NCBI RefSeq assembly: GCF_900163795.1
Contig: NZ_FWFD01000015.1
Span: 310,001 to 374,000 of the forward strand
Source: Vagococcus fluvialis bH819
Lineage (GTDB): Bacteria; Bacillota; Bacilli; Lactobacillales; Vagococcaceae
DNA length: 64,000 nucleotides
Reading direction: 5' to 3'
The notes below the pieces were generated by a model. That model saw nothing but the letters and a program-made list of their open reading frames with translations. It was not told where the DNA came from and ran no database searches. The position numbers and the translations under genes were made by a program. Shown here piece by piece: positions 8,036-16,042 of the stretch (position 1 is its first letter; every line of letters starts with the position of its first letter).

Positions 8036-8926
8036 TTATGCCCATTTTATGGTTTGTAATTTAGGCGCAGTATGTGCTCCTTGTTGACAAACAAAATTAA
8101 AAAGGGTTGAGATTGTTTGGTTTTTACAATTTGATTTATTCATGATAACTTGAACTGGCTCTTCTTTTGCTATGACTTCAATAATTTTGATTGTTCCAGA
8201 ATCAATGTATTCTTGAAGTCTACCCGTTCTCACAATTCCTAACATCTTACCAGATAGAATTGCTTCTTGAACAATTTCATCACTAGTAGTATTAATGATA
8301 GTTGGTTGGTTAAAAGATTGTTGAAAAGAGTTATCGTAATTATAGTATTCAGATTGGTCGATTACAATCGGATATTCAGAAAAATAATCTTCTAAAGAAA
8401 AATCTGAGTTAAATAGTGAATAGTGGATACAAAGAGCAGTGCTTTCAACTGCAATTTGTTTAGTAATTAAATCTGAGCTAGCTATTTTACCTGTGATAAT
8501 ACCAAGATCAACTTCGTTTTTAAGCACTTTACTGATAGTTTCCTCATTACTGGCGCCATTCAGATTGAATGATACCGTTTCGTTTGATCGAGACATTTTA
8601 TTAATTGCAGGCATAAAATAACGAAAACCATAATAATCATGACCTTGTAGTTGTAAAGAAATATGGTTCCCGTGATCAGGAGAAATATTTTTTATTAAAT
8701 TTATTTCTTTTAGGATATTAATTGATCTCATATAGAGTTCTTCTCCTGCCCTTGTTAAGAGATACTTCCCATTTCTTTTAATTAATAATACACTGTCAAG
8801 TTCAGCTTCTAAGCTCTGGATATGTTTAGTAATCGTTGGTTGTGAATAATTGAGTTTTATTGCTGCTTTGGTCATGTTCAACTCTTCAGCTACAACTTGA
8901 AAGGTTTGTAATGTTCTGATTTCCAA
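8036..8926 (-). CDS. LysR-family transcriptional regulator 1
   Basis: A 296-residue LysR-type regulator. The N-terminal winged HTH is clear (MEIRTLQTFQVVAEELNMTKAAIKLNYSQPTITKHIQSLEAELDSVLL). The effector-binding domain begins around residue 90 and contains the usual EVDLGIITGK block. It is transcribed away from the ECF operon, which starts 192 bases upstream of its start codon, so it plausibly regulates those genes. Its 3' end faces the cobalamin riboswitch RNA, which could produce full-length antisense RNA to it. The ligand is unknown; control of cobalamin uptake or ornithine use is an inference from position. An AGGAGG-type ribosome site precedes the ATG. Confidence 0.88.
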   Translation of the reverse strand: MEIRTLQTFQVVAEELNMTKAAIKLNYSQPTITKHIQSLEAELDSVLLIKRNGKYLLTRAGEELYMRSINILKEINLIKNISPDHGNHISLQLQGHDYYGFRYFMPAINKMSRSNETVSFNLNGASNEETISKVLKNEVDLGIITGKIASSDLITKQIAVESTALCIHYSLFNSDFSLEDYFSEYPIVIDQSEYYNYDNSFQQSFNQPTIINTTSDEIVQEAILSGKMLGIVRTGRLQEYIDSGTIKIIEVIAKEEPVQVIMNKSNCKNQTISTLFNFVCQQGAHTAPKLQTIKWA

Positions 8927-8987
8927 TAAAACACCTCCTAGTTTATTTACATGCTACACGTTATATTGTATAACAAAAACTTGTCAA

Positions 8988-9001
8988 GGTAAACGCTTTC
9001 T
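8988..9001 (+). promoter_or_regulatory. Possible cre (CcpA) site
   Basis: GGTAAACGCTTTCT matches 12 of 14 positions of the consensus TGWAANCGNTNWCA. It lies between lysR1 and ecfT. One match in AT-rich DNA is weak evidence. Confidence 0.3.
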
Positions 9002-9036
9002 TTTGATGAGCTATTTTTTTTGTGCTTTTTCCGTGG

Positions 9037-9072
9037 TATTATGAAGTGAATAGTTACTATTCATTTTTTTTT
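9037..9072 (+). promoter_or_regulatory. ECF operon -10 plus palindrome/attenuator
   Basis: A -10-like TATTAT (9037-9042) is followed at once by the palindrome TGAATAGT-T-ACTATTCA (9047-9063) and a run of nine to ten T (9064 onward). This could be an operator overlapping the transcription start, or a short terminator-like attenuator in the leader of ecfT. No good -35 is visible. Confidence 0.4.
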
Positions 9073-9118
9073 TAAAATAAAAAAATTAATTAATATATAA
9101 TAAAGTTGAGGATAGTTT

Positions 9119-10030
9119 ATGAATTCTTCAAAAAATCAATATTTCCATCATTTTCATCCATTTTTTATTTTTTTATATTTTTGTTTTGTTTTAATGATTA
9201 TTATGTTTTCTGTTAATCCTGTCATAAGAGTGATAACGTTAGTGATTGGTTTAATGACACAGTGGCGATTGATAGAAGGTGAACAAATAAAAAGAGATTT
9301 TAAATTCTTTTTATTGATTTTTTTCATCTCTACAGTGGGAAATTTTTTATTTGTTCATACTGGAAGAACCATTTTATTTGAATGGGGATTGAGAGCCTCA
9401 AAAGTTTATCGATTTACATTTGAATCTTTATTTTATGGTTTTTCATTTGGAATAATGATGTGTTCTATTCTTATTTGGTTTCGATTATTTTCACATTCAT
9501 TTGATAGTGAAAAAATATTGTATCTTTTCGGGAAGAGGATGCCTAAACTTTCTCTTGTACTATCTATGATTCTAAGATTTATTCCTTTGTATCAAAAAGA
9601 AGTAAACAATATTAAACTTGCTCAAAAAGGAATTGGGTTGTCCAATGAATCTAAAAATAGAAAAAAACTTGAAAAGGAGTATCAAACTTTTTTAAGTCTA
9701 TTTGGATGGTCTCTAGAGCGAGCCATTATTACCTCTGATTCGATGAATTCTAGAGGATATGGCTTAAAAAATAGAACACAATATCAAGTTTACAGTATCC
9801 AAAAAAGAGATATGGGTTTAGGTTTGAGTGTTCTGATATTACTAAGCAGTATTTATTATTGCTCTGTTAGTGGTGGTTTTTCATTTTATTACTACCCTAA
9901 AGTAAATCTTAATATAGAGGAAAAAATTTCGTTAATAGGGTATATCAGTCTATTGATATTTTTAAGTTTACCCCTATTAATTGAATTAAAGGAGAGAGTG
10001 CGATGGACATACTTAGAATGGAAGATATAG
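9119..10030 (+). CDS. ECF transporter T component (EcfT/CbiQ family)
   Basis: A 303-residue membrane protein with an N-terminal hydrophobic block, a long cytoplasmic coupling region and a C-terminal membrane segment. The coupling motif SMNSRGYGLKNRT (around residue 218) is the SRG-type signature of EcfT proteins that docks onto the ATPases. It is the scaffold of an energy-coupling-factor importer. Start ATG 9119 follows GAGGA at 9108-9112. The next gene starts 28 bases inside its 3' end (10003), so they are co-translated. Substrate inference (cobalamin or a precursor) comes from the DUF4430 lipoprotein and PduO gene in the same operon. Confidence 0.85.
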   Translation: MNSSKNQYFHHFHPFFIFLYFCFVLMIIMFSVNPVIRVITLVIGLMTQWRLIEGEQIKRDFKFFLLIFFISTVGNFLFVHTGRTILFEWGLRASKVYRFTFESLFYGFSFGIMMCSILIWFRLFSHSFDSEKILYLFGKRMPKLSLVLSMILRFIPLYQKEVNNIKLAQKGIGLSNESKNRKKLEKEYQTFLSLFGWSLERAIITSDSMNSRGYGLKNRTQYQVYSIQKRDMGLGLSVLILLSSIYYCSVSGGFSFYYYPKVNLNIEEKISLIGYISLLIFLSLPLLIELKERVRWTYLEWKI

Positions 10031-11682
10031 GGTTTAGGTATGATGGTAACTCTCACAGGGTTTTGAAAGATATTTCGTTTAGTGTAAAAAAAGGCGATTT
10101 TATCGTTGTAATGGGTGATTCAGGTAGTGGTAAAAGTACTTTACTTAGATTATTAAAAAAAGAATTAGTACCAAATGGAGAGATGACAGGATCCATTTAT
10201 TTTAATCAAAGACTGCTTTCAGATTTACTTGATGAAGAGACAGCTGCCAAAATAGGTTATGTCATGCAAGACCCAGAAGCTCAAATTGTCACTGATAAAG
10301 TATGGTCAGAACTTGCTTTTGGATTAGAAAATTTAGGATTACCTAGAGAAATTATCAGAAGCCGGATTGGCGAAATGGCAAATTATTTTGGAATCCATCA
10401 TTGGTACCATAAAGATGTAAGTGAATTATCAGGTGGTCAAAAACAATTGCTAAATTTAGCTGCGGTACTAGTTATGCAGCCGGAGATAGTTATTCTAGAT
10501 GAACCAACGGCCCAACTAGACCCGATTGCTTCACTGGATTTTTTAAGAACGATTAATCGAATCAATAAAGAATTAAACACAACGATTATTATCGCAGAAC
10601 ATGATTTAGAAGAAGTGTTTGGAATGGCTGATCAACTACTTTTATTAAGAAAAGAAAAAAGTTCGATTATGGGGACACCGTTTGAATTGATAGAAACTCT
10701 TTTAACTTCTGAAAGCGGTGAGGAAAACTTACCTTCAATCATTCGATTACATCATTTGTTTGAGTTGAATACCCCTTATCCACTAACGATTAGTGAAGGG
10801 ATTCGAGAGACCCATTCTTTTTTTGAAGGTAAAAAATTACCTAACCAATCGAATGAAATAGTGAGAAGAAGCCAAGTGGAAAGAAAAATAGCAGTTTCTT
10901 TAAAACACGTCTCATTTAAGTACTCTAGATTGGATGAGGATGTTTTAAATGATGTCTCATTAACTATTAATCAAGGTGAAATTTTTACTATTTTAGGTGG
11001 AAATGGATCTGGGAAGAGTACTCTAATTAAAGTGATGAGTGGTCTTATCGTACCTTATCAAGGTCAAATTAAATTGAATAATAAAAAAATTAAAAATAAG
11101 GTTAAAGATTATGGTCATGAAATTGCGTATTTACCTCAACAACCAGTTTCAATGTTTATAGAAGAAACGGTCAGAGATGACTACTATTCTTTTTTAACCG
11201 TTATGAAGCAAACCAATATAGAAGAAAAAATAGCAAACGTGGTCAAACTATTAGGGATAGAACAATTGATAGAACAGCACCCTTACGATTTAAGTGGTGG
11301 AGAGAGTCAATTAGTGGCATTAGGAAAAGTATTATTATTAGAACCCAATATTTTATTCTTAGATGAGCCGACTAAAGGAATAGATACAAAGAATAAGAAA
11401 AAAATAGCTAACCTTTTAAAGGAACTTGCTAAAAATGGTAAAACGATTATTGTTGTTACTCATGATATCTCACTTTCGGCAAGCATTTCTGATCGTTGTG
11501 GTTTATTTTTTGATAGACAGATGATTTCAATTTCTGATCCGGAGACGTTTTTTTCTAACAACTATTTTTATACAACGCCAATTAATAAAATGCTTAAAAA
11601 TTATTTTCCAAAGATTATAACCTTTGATCAAGCTAAAGAACAATGGCGTTCTTTACAAAAAGGATCTGAAATCAATGAATAA
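10003..11682 (+). CDS. ECF transporter double ATPase (fused EcfA-EcfA')
   Basis: A 559-residue protein with two complete ABC ATPase domains. Domain 1 has Walker A GDSGSGKST (residues 38-46), signature LSGGQKQ and Walker B VILDEPTAQLDP. Domain 2, from about residue 295, has GGNGSGKST, LSGGESQ and ILFLDEPTKGID. Both catalytic sets look intact. It powers the ECF importer from the cytoplasm. The fused arrangement differs from the separate ecfA1/ecfA2 genes of housekeeping group II systems and fits a dedicated importer. Ribosome site AAGGAGAG precedes ATG 10003, inside the ecfT coding end. Confidence 0.9.
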   Translation: MDILRMEDIGFRYDGNSHRVLKDISFSVKKGDFIVVMGDSGSGKSTLLRLLKKELVPNGEMTGSIYFNQRLLSDLLDEETAAKIGYVMQDPEAQIVTDKVWSELAFGLENLGLPREIIRSRIGEMANYFGIHHWYHKDVSELSGGQKQLLNLAAVLVMQPEIVILDEPTAQLDPIASLDFLRTINRINKELNTTIIIAEHDLEEVFGMADQLLLLRKEKSSIMGTPFELIETLLTSESGEENLPSIIRLHHLFELNTPYPLTISEGIRETHSFFEGKKLPNQSNEIVRRSQVERKIAVSLKHVSFKYSRLDEDVLNDVSLTINQGEIFTILGGNGSGKSTLIKVMSGLIVPYQGQIKLNNKKIKNKVKDYGHEIAYLPQQPVSMFIEETVRDDYYSFLTVMKQTNIEEKIANVVKLLGIEQLIEQHPYDLSGGESQLVALGKVLLLEPNILFLDEPTKGIDTKNKKKIANLLKELAKNGKTIIVVTHDISLSASISDRCGLFFDRQMISISDPETFFSNNYFYTTPINKMLKNYFPKIITFDQAKEQWRSLQKGSEINE

Positions 11683-12358
11683 TTTAAAGAAAAAGTTTGT
11701 TTCTTTTATTTTTATAATTTTGAGTATCTGTCTGATGTATTTATTTTATAAATACAATCGTTACAATTTGTTATCTTTTTTTGTTGTTTTGCTATCATTT
11801 ATTCCTTTTTTTAAGAAGTTCGAAAAAAAAGAGATGGCGACAAGAGAATTAGTCCTAATAGCTGTGATGACGGCAACGGCAGTTGTTTCAAAGATTATTT
11901 TTTTCTTTACACCTTCAATTAATCCACTAGTAGCTGTTGTGATAATATCTGGCCTTCAATTTGGATCCTTATTTGGCTTTATGGTAGGGGCACTCTCACC
12001 ATTTGTAGCGAACATGATATTTACTCAAGGACCGTGGACGCCGTTTCAAATGTTAACAACAGGACTAATAGGATTGATAGCTGGAAGTAAGTGGATCAGA
12101 AAACATGAGAATAATCGATTAATTATTAGTTTATTAGCCATTTTATCAGGAGTTCTTTATTCACTCCTAATGGATATTTGGACAGTGCTGTCCATTGATG
12201 GTGTGTTTACGTGGAGTCGTTACTTCACAGTGCTAGTTCCGGCGATACCTTATACAATGACGTATATGATATCAAATGCAACATTTGTCAATGTATTAAT
12301 CAAACCGCTTAGCATGAAAATTAAACGTGTTAAGCAAAAATACGGTTTGAAAAATTAA
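11675..12358 (+). CDS. ECF transporter S component (putative cobalamin-specific)
   Basis: A 227-residue integral membrane protein with about six hydrophobic segments (for example ELVLIAVMTATAVVSKIIFFF and GLQFGSLFGFMVGALSPFVANMIF), the layout of an ECF substrate-binding subunit. I start it at ATG 11675 (MNNLKKKFVSF) because AAAGGA precedes it; in-frame ATG 11624 lies within the ATPase gene and lacks a good ribosome site. It overlaps the ATPase end by 8 bases. Specificity for cobalamin or a precursor is inferred from the downstream lipoprotein and adenosyltransferase and from the riboswitch; sequence alone does not show it. Confidence 0.75.
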   Translation: MNNLKKKFVSFIFIILSICLMYLFYKYNRYNLLSFFVVLLSFIPFFKKFEKKEMATRELVLIAVMTATAVVSKIIFFFTPSINPLVAVVIISGLQFGSLFGFMVGALSPFVANMIFTQGPWTPFQMLTTGLIGLIAGSKWIRKHENNRLIISLLAILSGVLYSLLMDIWTVLSIDGVFTWSRYFTVLVPAIPYTMTYMISNATFVNVLIKPLSMKIKRVKQKYGLKN

Positions 12359-12374
12359 GAAAGAGGGAATAGAA

Positions 12375-12791
12375 ATGAAGAAAATAGTAGGTTTAGTTGT
12401 ATTATTAGTAGCGTTAACAGGATGTGGGTCAAAACAAGCAGATACAACCAAAGATAGTAGCAAGGAAGTAGCGAGTTCAGAAGTTGTTTCATCAGAAAAA
12501 ACAGAAAAGGCCGTTAAAGTTGTTTTACAAGAAGACGGAAAAGAATTTAACACTAAAGATATCGAGATTAAAGAAGACGCTTTACTAGGAGATATCATGG
12601 CAGATAACTTTAAAATTGGTGAAGAAAACAATATGATTTCTTCAATTGATGGAAAAAAACAAGATAATAAAGCGCAAAAATATTGGATTTATCAAGTGAA
12701 TGGTAAAGAAGCTGAAGTTGGTGCTAATGAGTACAAATTAAAAGCTGGAGACGAAGTTGTGTGGAATTTATCTAAATTTGAAATGAAATAA
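12375..12791 (+). CDS. DUF4430 (transcobalamin-C-like) lipoprotein
   Basis: A 138-residue secreted lipoprotein. Signal peptide MKKIVGLVVLLVALTGC with lipobox LTG-C17 is followed by a Ser/Lys/Glu-rich linker (residues 18-50) and a C-terminal DUF4430 domain ending in YWIYQVNGKEAEVGANEYKL, KAGDEVVW. This domain resembles the beta domain of transcobalamin/intrinsic factor, so it may help bind corrinoids outside the membrane for the ECF importer. That role is inference. It is 16 bases after the S component and 17 before the adenosyltransferase. Confidence 0.8.
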   Translation: MKKIVGLVVLLVALTGCGSKQADTTKDSSKEVASSEVVSSEKTEKAVKVVLQEDGKEFNTKDIEIKEDALLGDIMADNFKIGEENNMISSIDGKKQDNKAQKYWIYQVNGKEAEVGANEYKLKAGDEVVWNLSKFEMK

Positions 12792-12808
12792 ATAAAGGAC
12801 GTGACAAC

Positions 12809-13372
12809 ATGAAAGTTTATACAAAAGGTGGAGACAAAGGGAAGACTAGTTTGATTGGTGGTAAGCGTGTCAACAAAGGCAACAAGCGTGTAGAGGCTTA
12901 TGGAACAACCGATGAAATTAACTCTCAAGTAGGTTTAAGCATTTGTGAAGTGAAAGAACTTAGAAATAGTCAAGAACTTGTCGCTGAATTAACAGAAGTT
13001 CAAAATTATTTGTTTGATTGTGGAACTGATTTGGCCAATGTATCGGATGAAATGCCTTTTATGATTACATCAGAGCACATTAAATGGTTGGAAGATCGAA
13101 TTGATGGACATACAGAAAAACTACCTAAGATAGAACGCTTCATCTTACCAGGTGGTAACAAAGCTAGTTGCCAACTACATATTGCTAGAACGATTACAAG
13201 ACGTGCTGAACGTGCGGTTGCTTCTTTAATTGAAGAAGAAGAAATACCAACAGATGCATTTAAGTTTCTAAATCGTTTATCTGATTATTTTTTTGTTGTC
13301 GCAAGATTAGCTAATGTTTTAGGTGAAGAAGAAGAGCACTTCTACGAAAGAAGTAAAATCGTCTTTCATTAA
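12809..13372 (+). CDS. pduO: ATP:cob(I)alamin adenosyltransferase, PduO type
   Basis: A 187-residue enzyme that attaches the adenosyl group of ATP to cob(I)alamin to form adenosylcobalamin, the cofactor of ornithine aminomutase. PduO-type hallmarks are the N-terminal MKVYTKGGDKGKTSLIGG ATP loop, the VEAYGTTDEINSQVGLS segment and the helix ARTITRRAERAV with catalytic arginines, followed by LNRLSDYFFVVARLAN. Ribosome site AAGGACGTG precedes ATG 12809. Last gene of the cobalamin operon, ending before a strong bidirectional terminator. The symbol follows the family; cobO/eutT types are unrelated. Confidence 0.93.
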   Translation: MKVYTKGGDKGKTSLIGGKRVNKGNKRVEAYGTTDEINSQVGLSICEVKELRNSQELVAELTEVQNYLFDCGTDLANVSDEMPFMITSEHIKWLEDRIDGHTEKLPKIERFILPGGNKASCQLHIARTITRRAERAVASLIEEEEIPTDAFKFLNRLSDYFFVVARLANVLGEEEEHFYERSKIVFH

Positions 13373-13440
13373 TTAGAGTGAATAAAAAGTTGTTAATCTC
13401 TAAGCAACTAGAGCAATAACATGTGTCATCGTAAATACAA

Positions 13441-13482
13441 AAAAATAGACATTTCCTAATTAAAGAGGAAATGTCTATTTTT
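13441..13482. terminator. Bidirectional intrinsic terminator
   Basis: A 16-bp perfect stem (13441-13456 with 13467-13482) with A-run on the left and T-run on the right, between the convergent adenosyltransferase and LPXTG protein genes. Confidence 0.85.
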
Positions 13483-13493
13483 GTATCTATGAT

Positions 13494-14921
13494 TTAAGCT
13501 TCTGTATCGTCGTCAGAACCTTTTTTCTTTTTCATAAAGAAGATAATACCTGCAATAACGATAATCACAACACCAATAATAGCTCCAAAACGCATTTTTT
13601 CTTCACCTGTTTGAGGTAATTTATTTACTGGAACGTAATCTTTAGCAGTTTTACCACCGTTATTGTTTCCACTACCGCTACCGTTGTTGCCACTACTACC
13701 TGGGTCAACTTCAATTGGAATTGATTTGATTTGAAGTTTTATTGTGTTATTAGGATATTTTTCTTTAAATGCATCTTCAACACTTTTATCAAATTTAAAT
13801 TCAGGTGTGATAGTAGATCCTTTTTGAACACCTTGTATCGCTTTCCAGTTTCCTTTTTCATCAATAGTAATAAATTTATCAGCATCTTTTTCTAAAAATT
13901 TACCAGTAAACGTTCCTTTTAGAACTGTTTTACCCTCTTTTTCTTCTTTTAGTTTAACGCCTTCAAATTCTGAAATGACGTCTAAGACACCAGTGCCACC
14001 AACATTAGTTTTTATCTCTTTATTGATTAAAGGGATTTCAATAATTTTTTCAGATTTTTCGATAGTTCTTTCAACTGTTGCATCTTGAGTATATTCTAAA
14101 TTAATTTTACCTTTTTTAGCTTCTTCTGTAGTTACTTTTTTTAATGTATCATCATCTTCAAGAGTAAACGTTACTTTTTCTGTAAATTTAGCTTCTGTAT
14201 TTTTTGTAGGAATAGTAAAACTACCATCATCAACTAAATTCATTTTTTCTGTTGAATTAGTTTTAAATTTAGCTTTCAATTTAGTTCCATTGTAATAAAC
14301 AGCTAAGTTACCTTTTTCAGTTGTTACCTTTTCGGTTTTTAAATCTAATTTTAAGTTCACAGGATTTTTAGTATCATCTTTACCATCATCCTTGCCACCA
14401 TCTTTTTTATCAATCACAAATGAAACTTCTTCTACAGGAATTTTATCAGCAATTGGTTGTCCATTGTACTCTTCTGCTAATACTTTTTTTGTAGCAGCAT
14501 CTGGAATAAAGAATAATTTAACGTCATTTACTGTTCCAGCTGCTAAAGCAGTCCAAGTGCCATCAGGTTTAATCTCAACAATTTTTTCTTTATCTTCTGG
14601 TTCAATCACTTCAAATATGCCTGTCAATTCTTTGTTTTTTAATTTACCAAGATTGATTTGTCCAGATTTTCCAACTTTCGTTTTTATTGGGCTGTCCTTC
14701 AATTTTAACTTAAAGTTTTTTGTAGATTTGTCTTTTGTACTTTCTTTAGTGGCATTATTTTTCTCAGTATTTTTTGATATGTCACTTACATTAGTTGTAC
14801 TTGTTGTTTCGACTGTACTTGAATTGCTAGTAGTTTCAGCATTTACTAAAGTCGTTGTGCCTAGTAATAAAGGGACGCAAGCCAATACTAATGCTGAAAA
14901 GCGTAATGAGTTTTTTTTCAT
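13494..14921 (-). CDS. LPXTG-anchored surface protein with duplicated beta-rich domain
   Basis: A 475-residue wall protein of unknown function. Signal peptide residues 1-28 (cleavage after VNA); Ser/Thr/Lys-rich linker to about 69; domain A about 70-175 (starts KLKLKDSPIKTKVGKSGQINL); a different middle domain about 190-290; domain B about 295-410 (IEIPLINKEIKTNVGGTGVLDV); Gly/Ser/Asn linker; sorting signal LPQTG near residue 435, hydrophobic helix and KKKK tail. Domains A and B share the motif pattern IKTxVGxxGxx(D/N)...GxF...GxWxAxxxG, so the gene carries an internal duplication. Acts outside the cell, attached by sortase. I do not recognise a named family. Confidence 0.85.
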   Translation of the reverse strand: MKKNSLRFSALVLACVPLLLGTTTLVNAETTSNSSTVETTSTTNVSDISKNTEKNNATKESTKDKSTKNFKLKLKDSPIKTKVGKSGQINLGKLKNKELTGIFEVIEPEDKEKIVEIKPDGTWTALAAGTVNDVKLFFIPDAATKKVLAEEYNGQPIADKIPVEEVSFVIDKKDGGKDDGKDDTKNPVNLKLDLKTEKVTTEKGNLAVYYNGTKLKAKFKTNSTEKMNLVDDGSFTIPTKNTEAKFTEKVTFTLEDDDTLKKVTTEEAKKGKINLEYTQDATVERTIEKSEKIIEIPLINKEIKTNVGGTGVLDVISEFEGVKLKEEKEGKTVLKGTFTGKFLEKDADKFITIDEKGNWKAIQGVQKGSTITPEFKFDKSVEDAFKEKYPNNTIKLQIKSIPIEVDPGSSGNNGSGSGNNNGGKTAKDYVPVNKLPQTGEEKMRFGAIIGVVIIVIAGIIFFMKKKKGSDDDTEA

Positions 14922-14963
14922 GAGTTTTGCTCCTTTTAATTTAAAATAATATATATATTAACT

Positions 14964-14991
14964 ATTATACATGAGTTTCTTTAAAAGTTAA
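14964..14991 (-). promoter_or_regulatory. Promoter of LPXTG protein gene
   Basis: On the minus strand, TTAACT (14991-14986), a 16-base spacer and a perfect TATAAT (14969-14964) lie about 43 bases upstream of the ATG at 14921. Ribosome site AAAGGAGC precedes the start. Confidence 0.6.
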
Positions 14992-15022
14992 ATAGTTATT
15001 TTATTAGTTTACTTTTATGGTA

Positions 15023-15919
15023 TTAAAGGCTTTTTTTGTTGTTAATGATCACCTGAACAAATTTTTGTGAGGCTAATGAGAGAGAAACGCTTTTTAAATA
15101 ACACAAACCAATGGATCTTTTAGGTATTTGCTCAATTAATCGAATCTCTTGGAGCAAACCTTGGTCAATATAGGCTTGAGAAAATTCTTTAGTTACACAA
15201 GCAATGCCTAAATTTATTTTAGCAAAATCTAACAATAAATCATGGGAACCTAGCTCAAATTCTGGCTTTAAGGAAAGTTTTTTTTCTTTTAAGTAATTAT
15301 CGATAAAACGCCTTGAAATAGAATCTTGATCCAAGCAAATAATAGGGTATTGAATCACTTCTTCTATAGTAAGTGGCTGTACAAAATCATTTACGTATTT
15401 AGAACCATAAACAAAAGTATCTTGGATATCTGCACAGTGAATTTTTTCTAGTTTTTCATCTTCAATTGGAAAATTACAGATAGCAATGTCGATTTTACCT
15501 TGCTTTAACGTTTCAATTAACTCAGAAGTCGTCCCATTAACAAGTTTAAAGGTAATTTCAGGATAAATTTGATGAAAAGATTCTAAAAAAGGTAATAGAA
15601 AATAGCGAGAGATGGTATCACCAACACCAATAGCAATTTTCCCCCCTTTAAGTAATTTGAATTCTTCCATCTTTTTTTCACCTGAATCAAGTAAATTTAG
15701 TGCAGAATAAACATAGTCATGAAGCAGTTTACCTTCTTCCGTTAAGATGACCCCTTGCGGATTACGATTAAACAGACGAACAGAAAGTTCTTGTTCGAGT
15801 TGAGCGATTGATTGACTAACGGCTGGTTGAGTTAAATAGAGAGTTTTAGCCGCCTTAGAAAAGCTTTTATGCTGGGAAACTTCATAAAAAACACGATAAA
15901 GATCAAGTTTATTAACCAT
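15023..15919 (-). CDS. LysR-family transcriptional regulator 2
   Basis: A 298-residue LysR-type regulator with N-terminal HTH (MVNKLDLYRVFYEVSQHKSFSKAAKTLYLTQPAVSQSIAQLEQEL) and a periplasmic-binding-fold effector domain (GGKIAIGVGDTISRYFLLPFLESF, QGKIDIAICNFPI). It is divergent from the CofE-like gene at 16043, with 123 bases between the start codons that contain two CTTATATCA repeats. This arrangement normally means the regulator controls its divergent neighbour and itself. The effector is unknown. Confidence 0.88.
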   Translation of the reverse strand: MVNKLDLYRVFYEVSQHKSFSKAAKTLYLTQPAVSQSIAQLEQELSVRLFNRNPQGVILTEEGKLLHDYVYSALNLLDSGEKKMEEFKLLKGGKIAIGVGDTISRYFLLPFLESFHQIYPEITFKLVNGTTSELIETLKQGKIDIAICNFPIEDEKLEKIHCADIQDTFVYGSKYVNDFVQPLTIEEVIQYPIICLDQDSISRRFIDNYLKEKKLSLKPEFELGSHDLLLDFAKINLGIACVTKEFSQAYIDQGLLQEIRLIEQIPKRSIGLCYLKSVSLSLASQKFVQVIINNKKSL

Positions 15920-15929
15920 ATAAATCCTC

Positions 15930-15985
15930 CTTATATCAGCTATATTAGATATTAATTTTACTTATATCATGAAACGGGGTATAGT
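15930..15985 (+). promoter_or_regulatory. LysR2 operator repeats and cofE-like promoter
   Basis: CTTATATCA occurs at 15930-15938 and 15961-15969, 31 bases (about three helical turns) apart. The second copy overlaps a promoter: TTTACT (15957-15962), 17-base spacer, TATAGT (15980-15985). This fits a LysR-type recognition site and activation site arrangement. Confidence 0.5.
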
Positions 15986-16042
15986 ACAAGGGTAGAAAAA
16001 TTACAAGTACATGAAAAGTCATGTAAGAAGGAGCGATTTCTA

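Noticed and set aside
7783-8926. Riboswitch as the leader of the lysR gene
   Set aside because: They lie on opposite strands and converge, so the riboswitch cannot be the lysR 5' leader.
11624-11674. Longer N-terminus of the ECF S component from ATG 11624
   Set aside because: It lies fully within the ATPase coding end, adds a charged non-membrane segment and lacks a ribosome site; ATG 11675 is better placed.
14392-14949. 185-codon plus-strand frame opposite the LPXTG gene
   Set aside because: It mirrors the low-complexity coding of the surface protein, has no ribosome site and shows no recognisable domain; the minus-strand gene has signal peptide and sorting signal.
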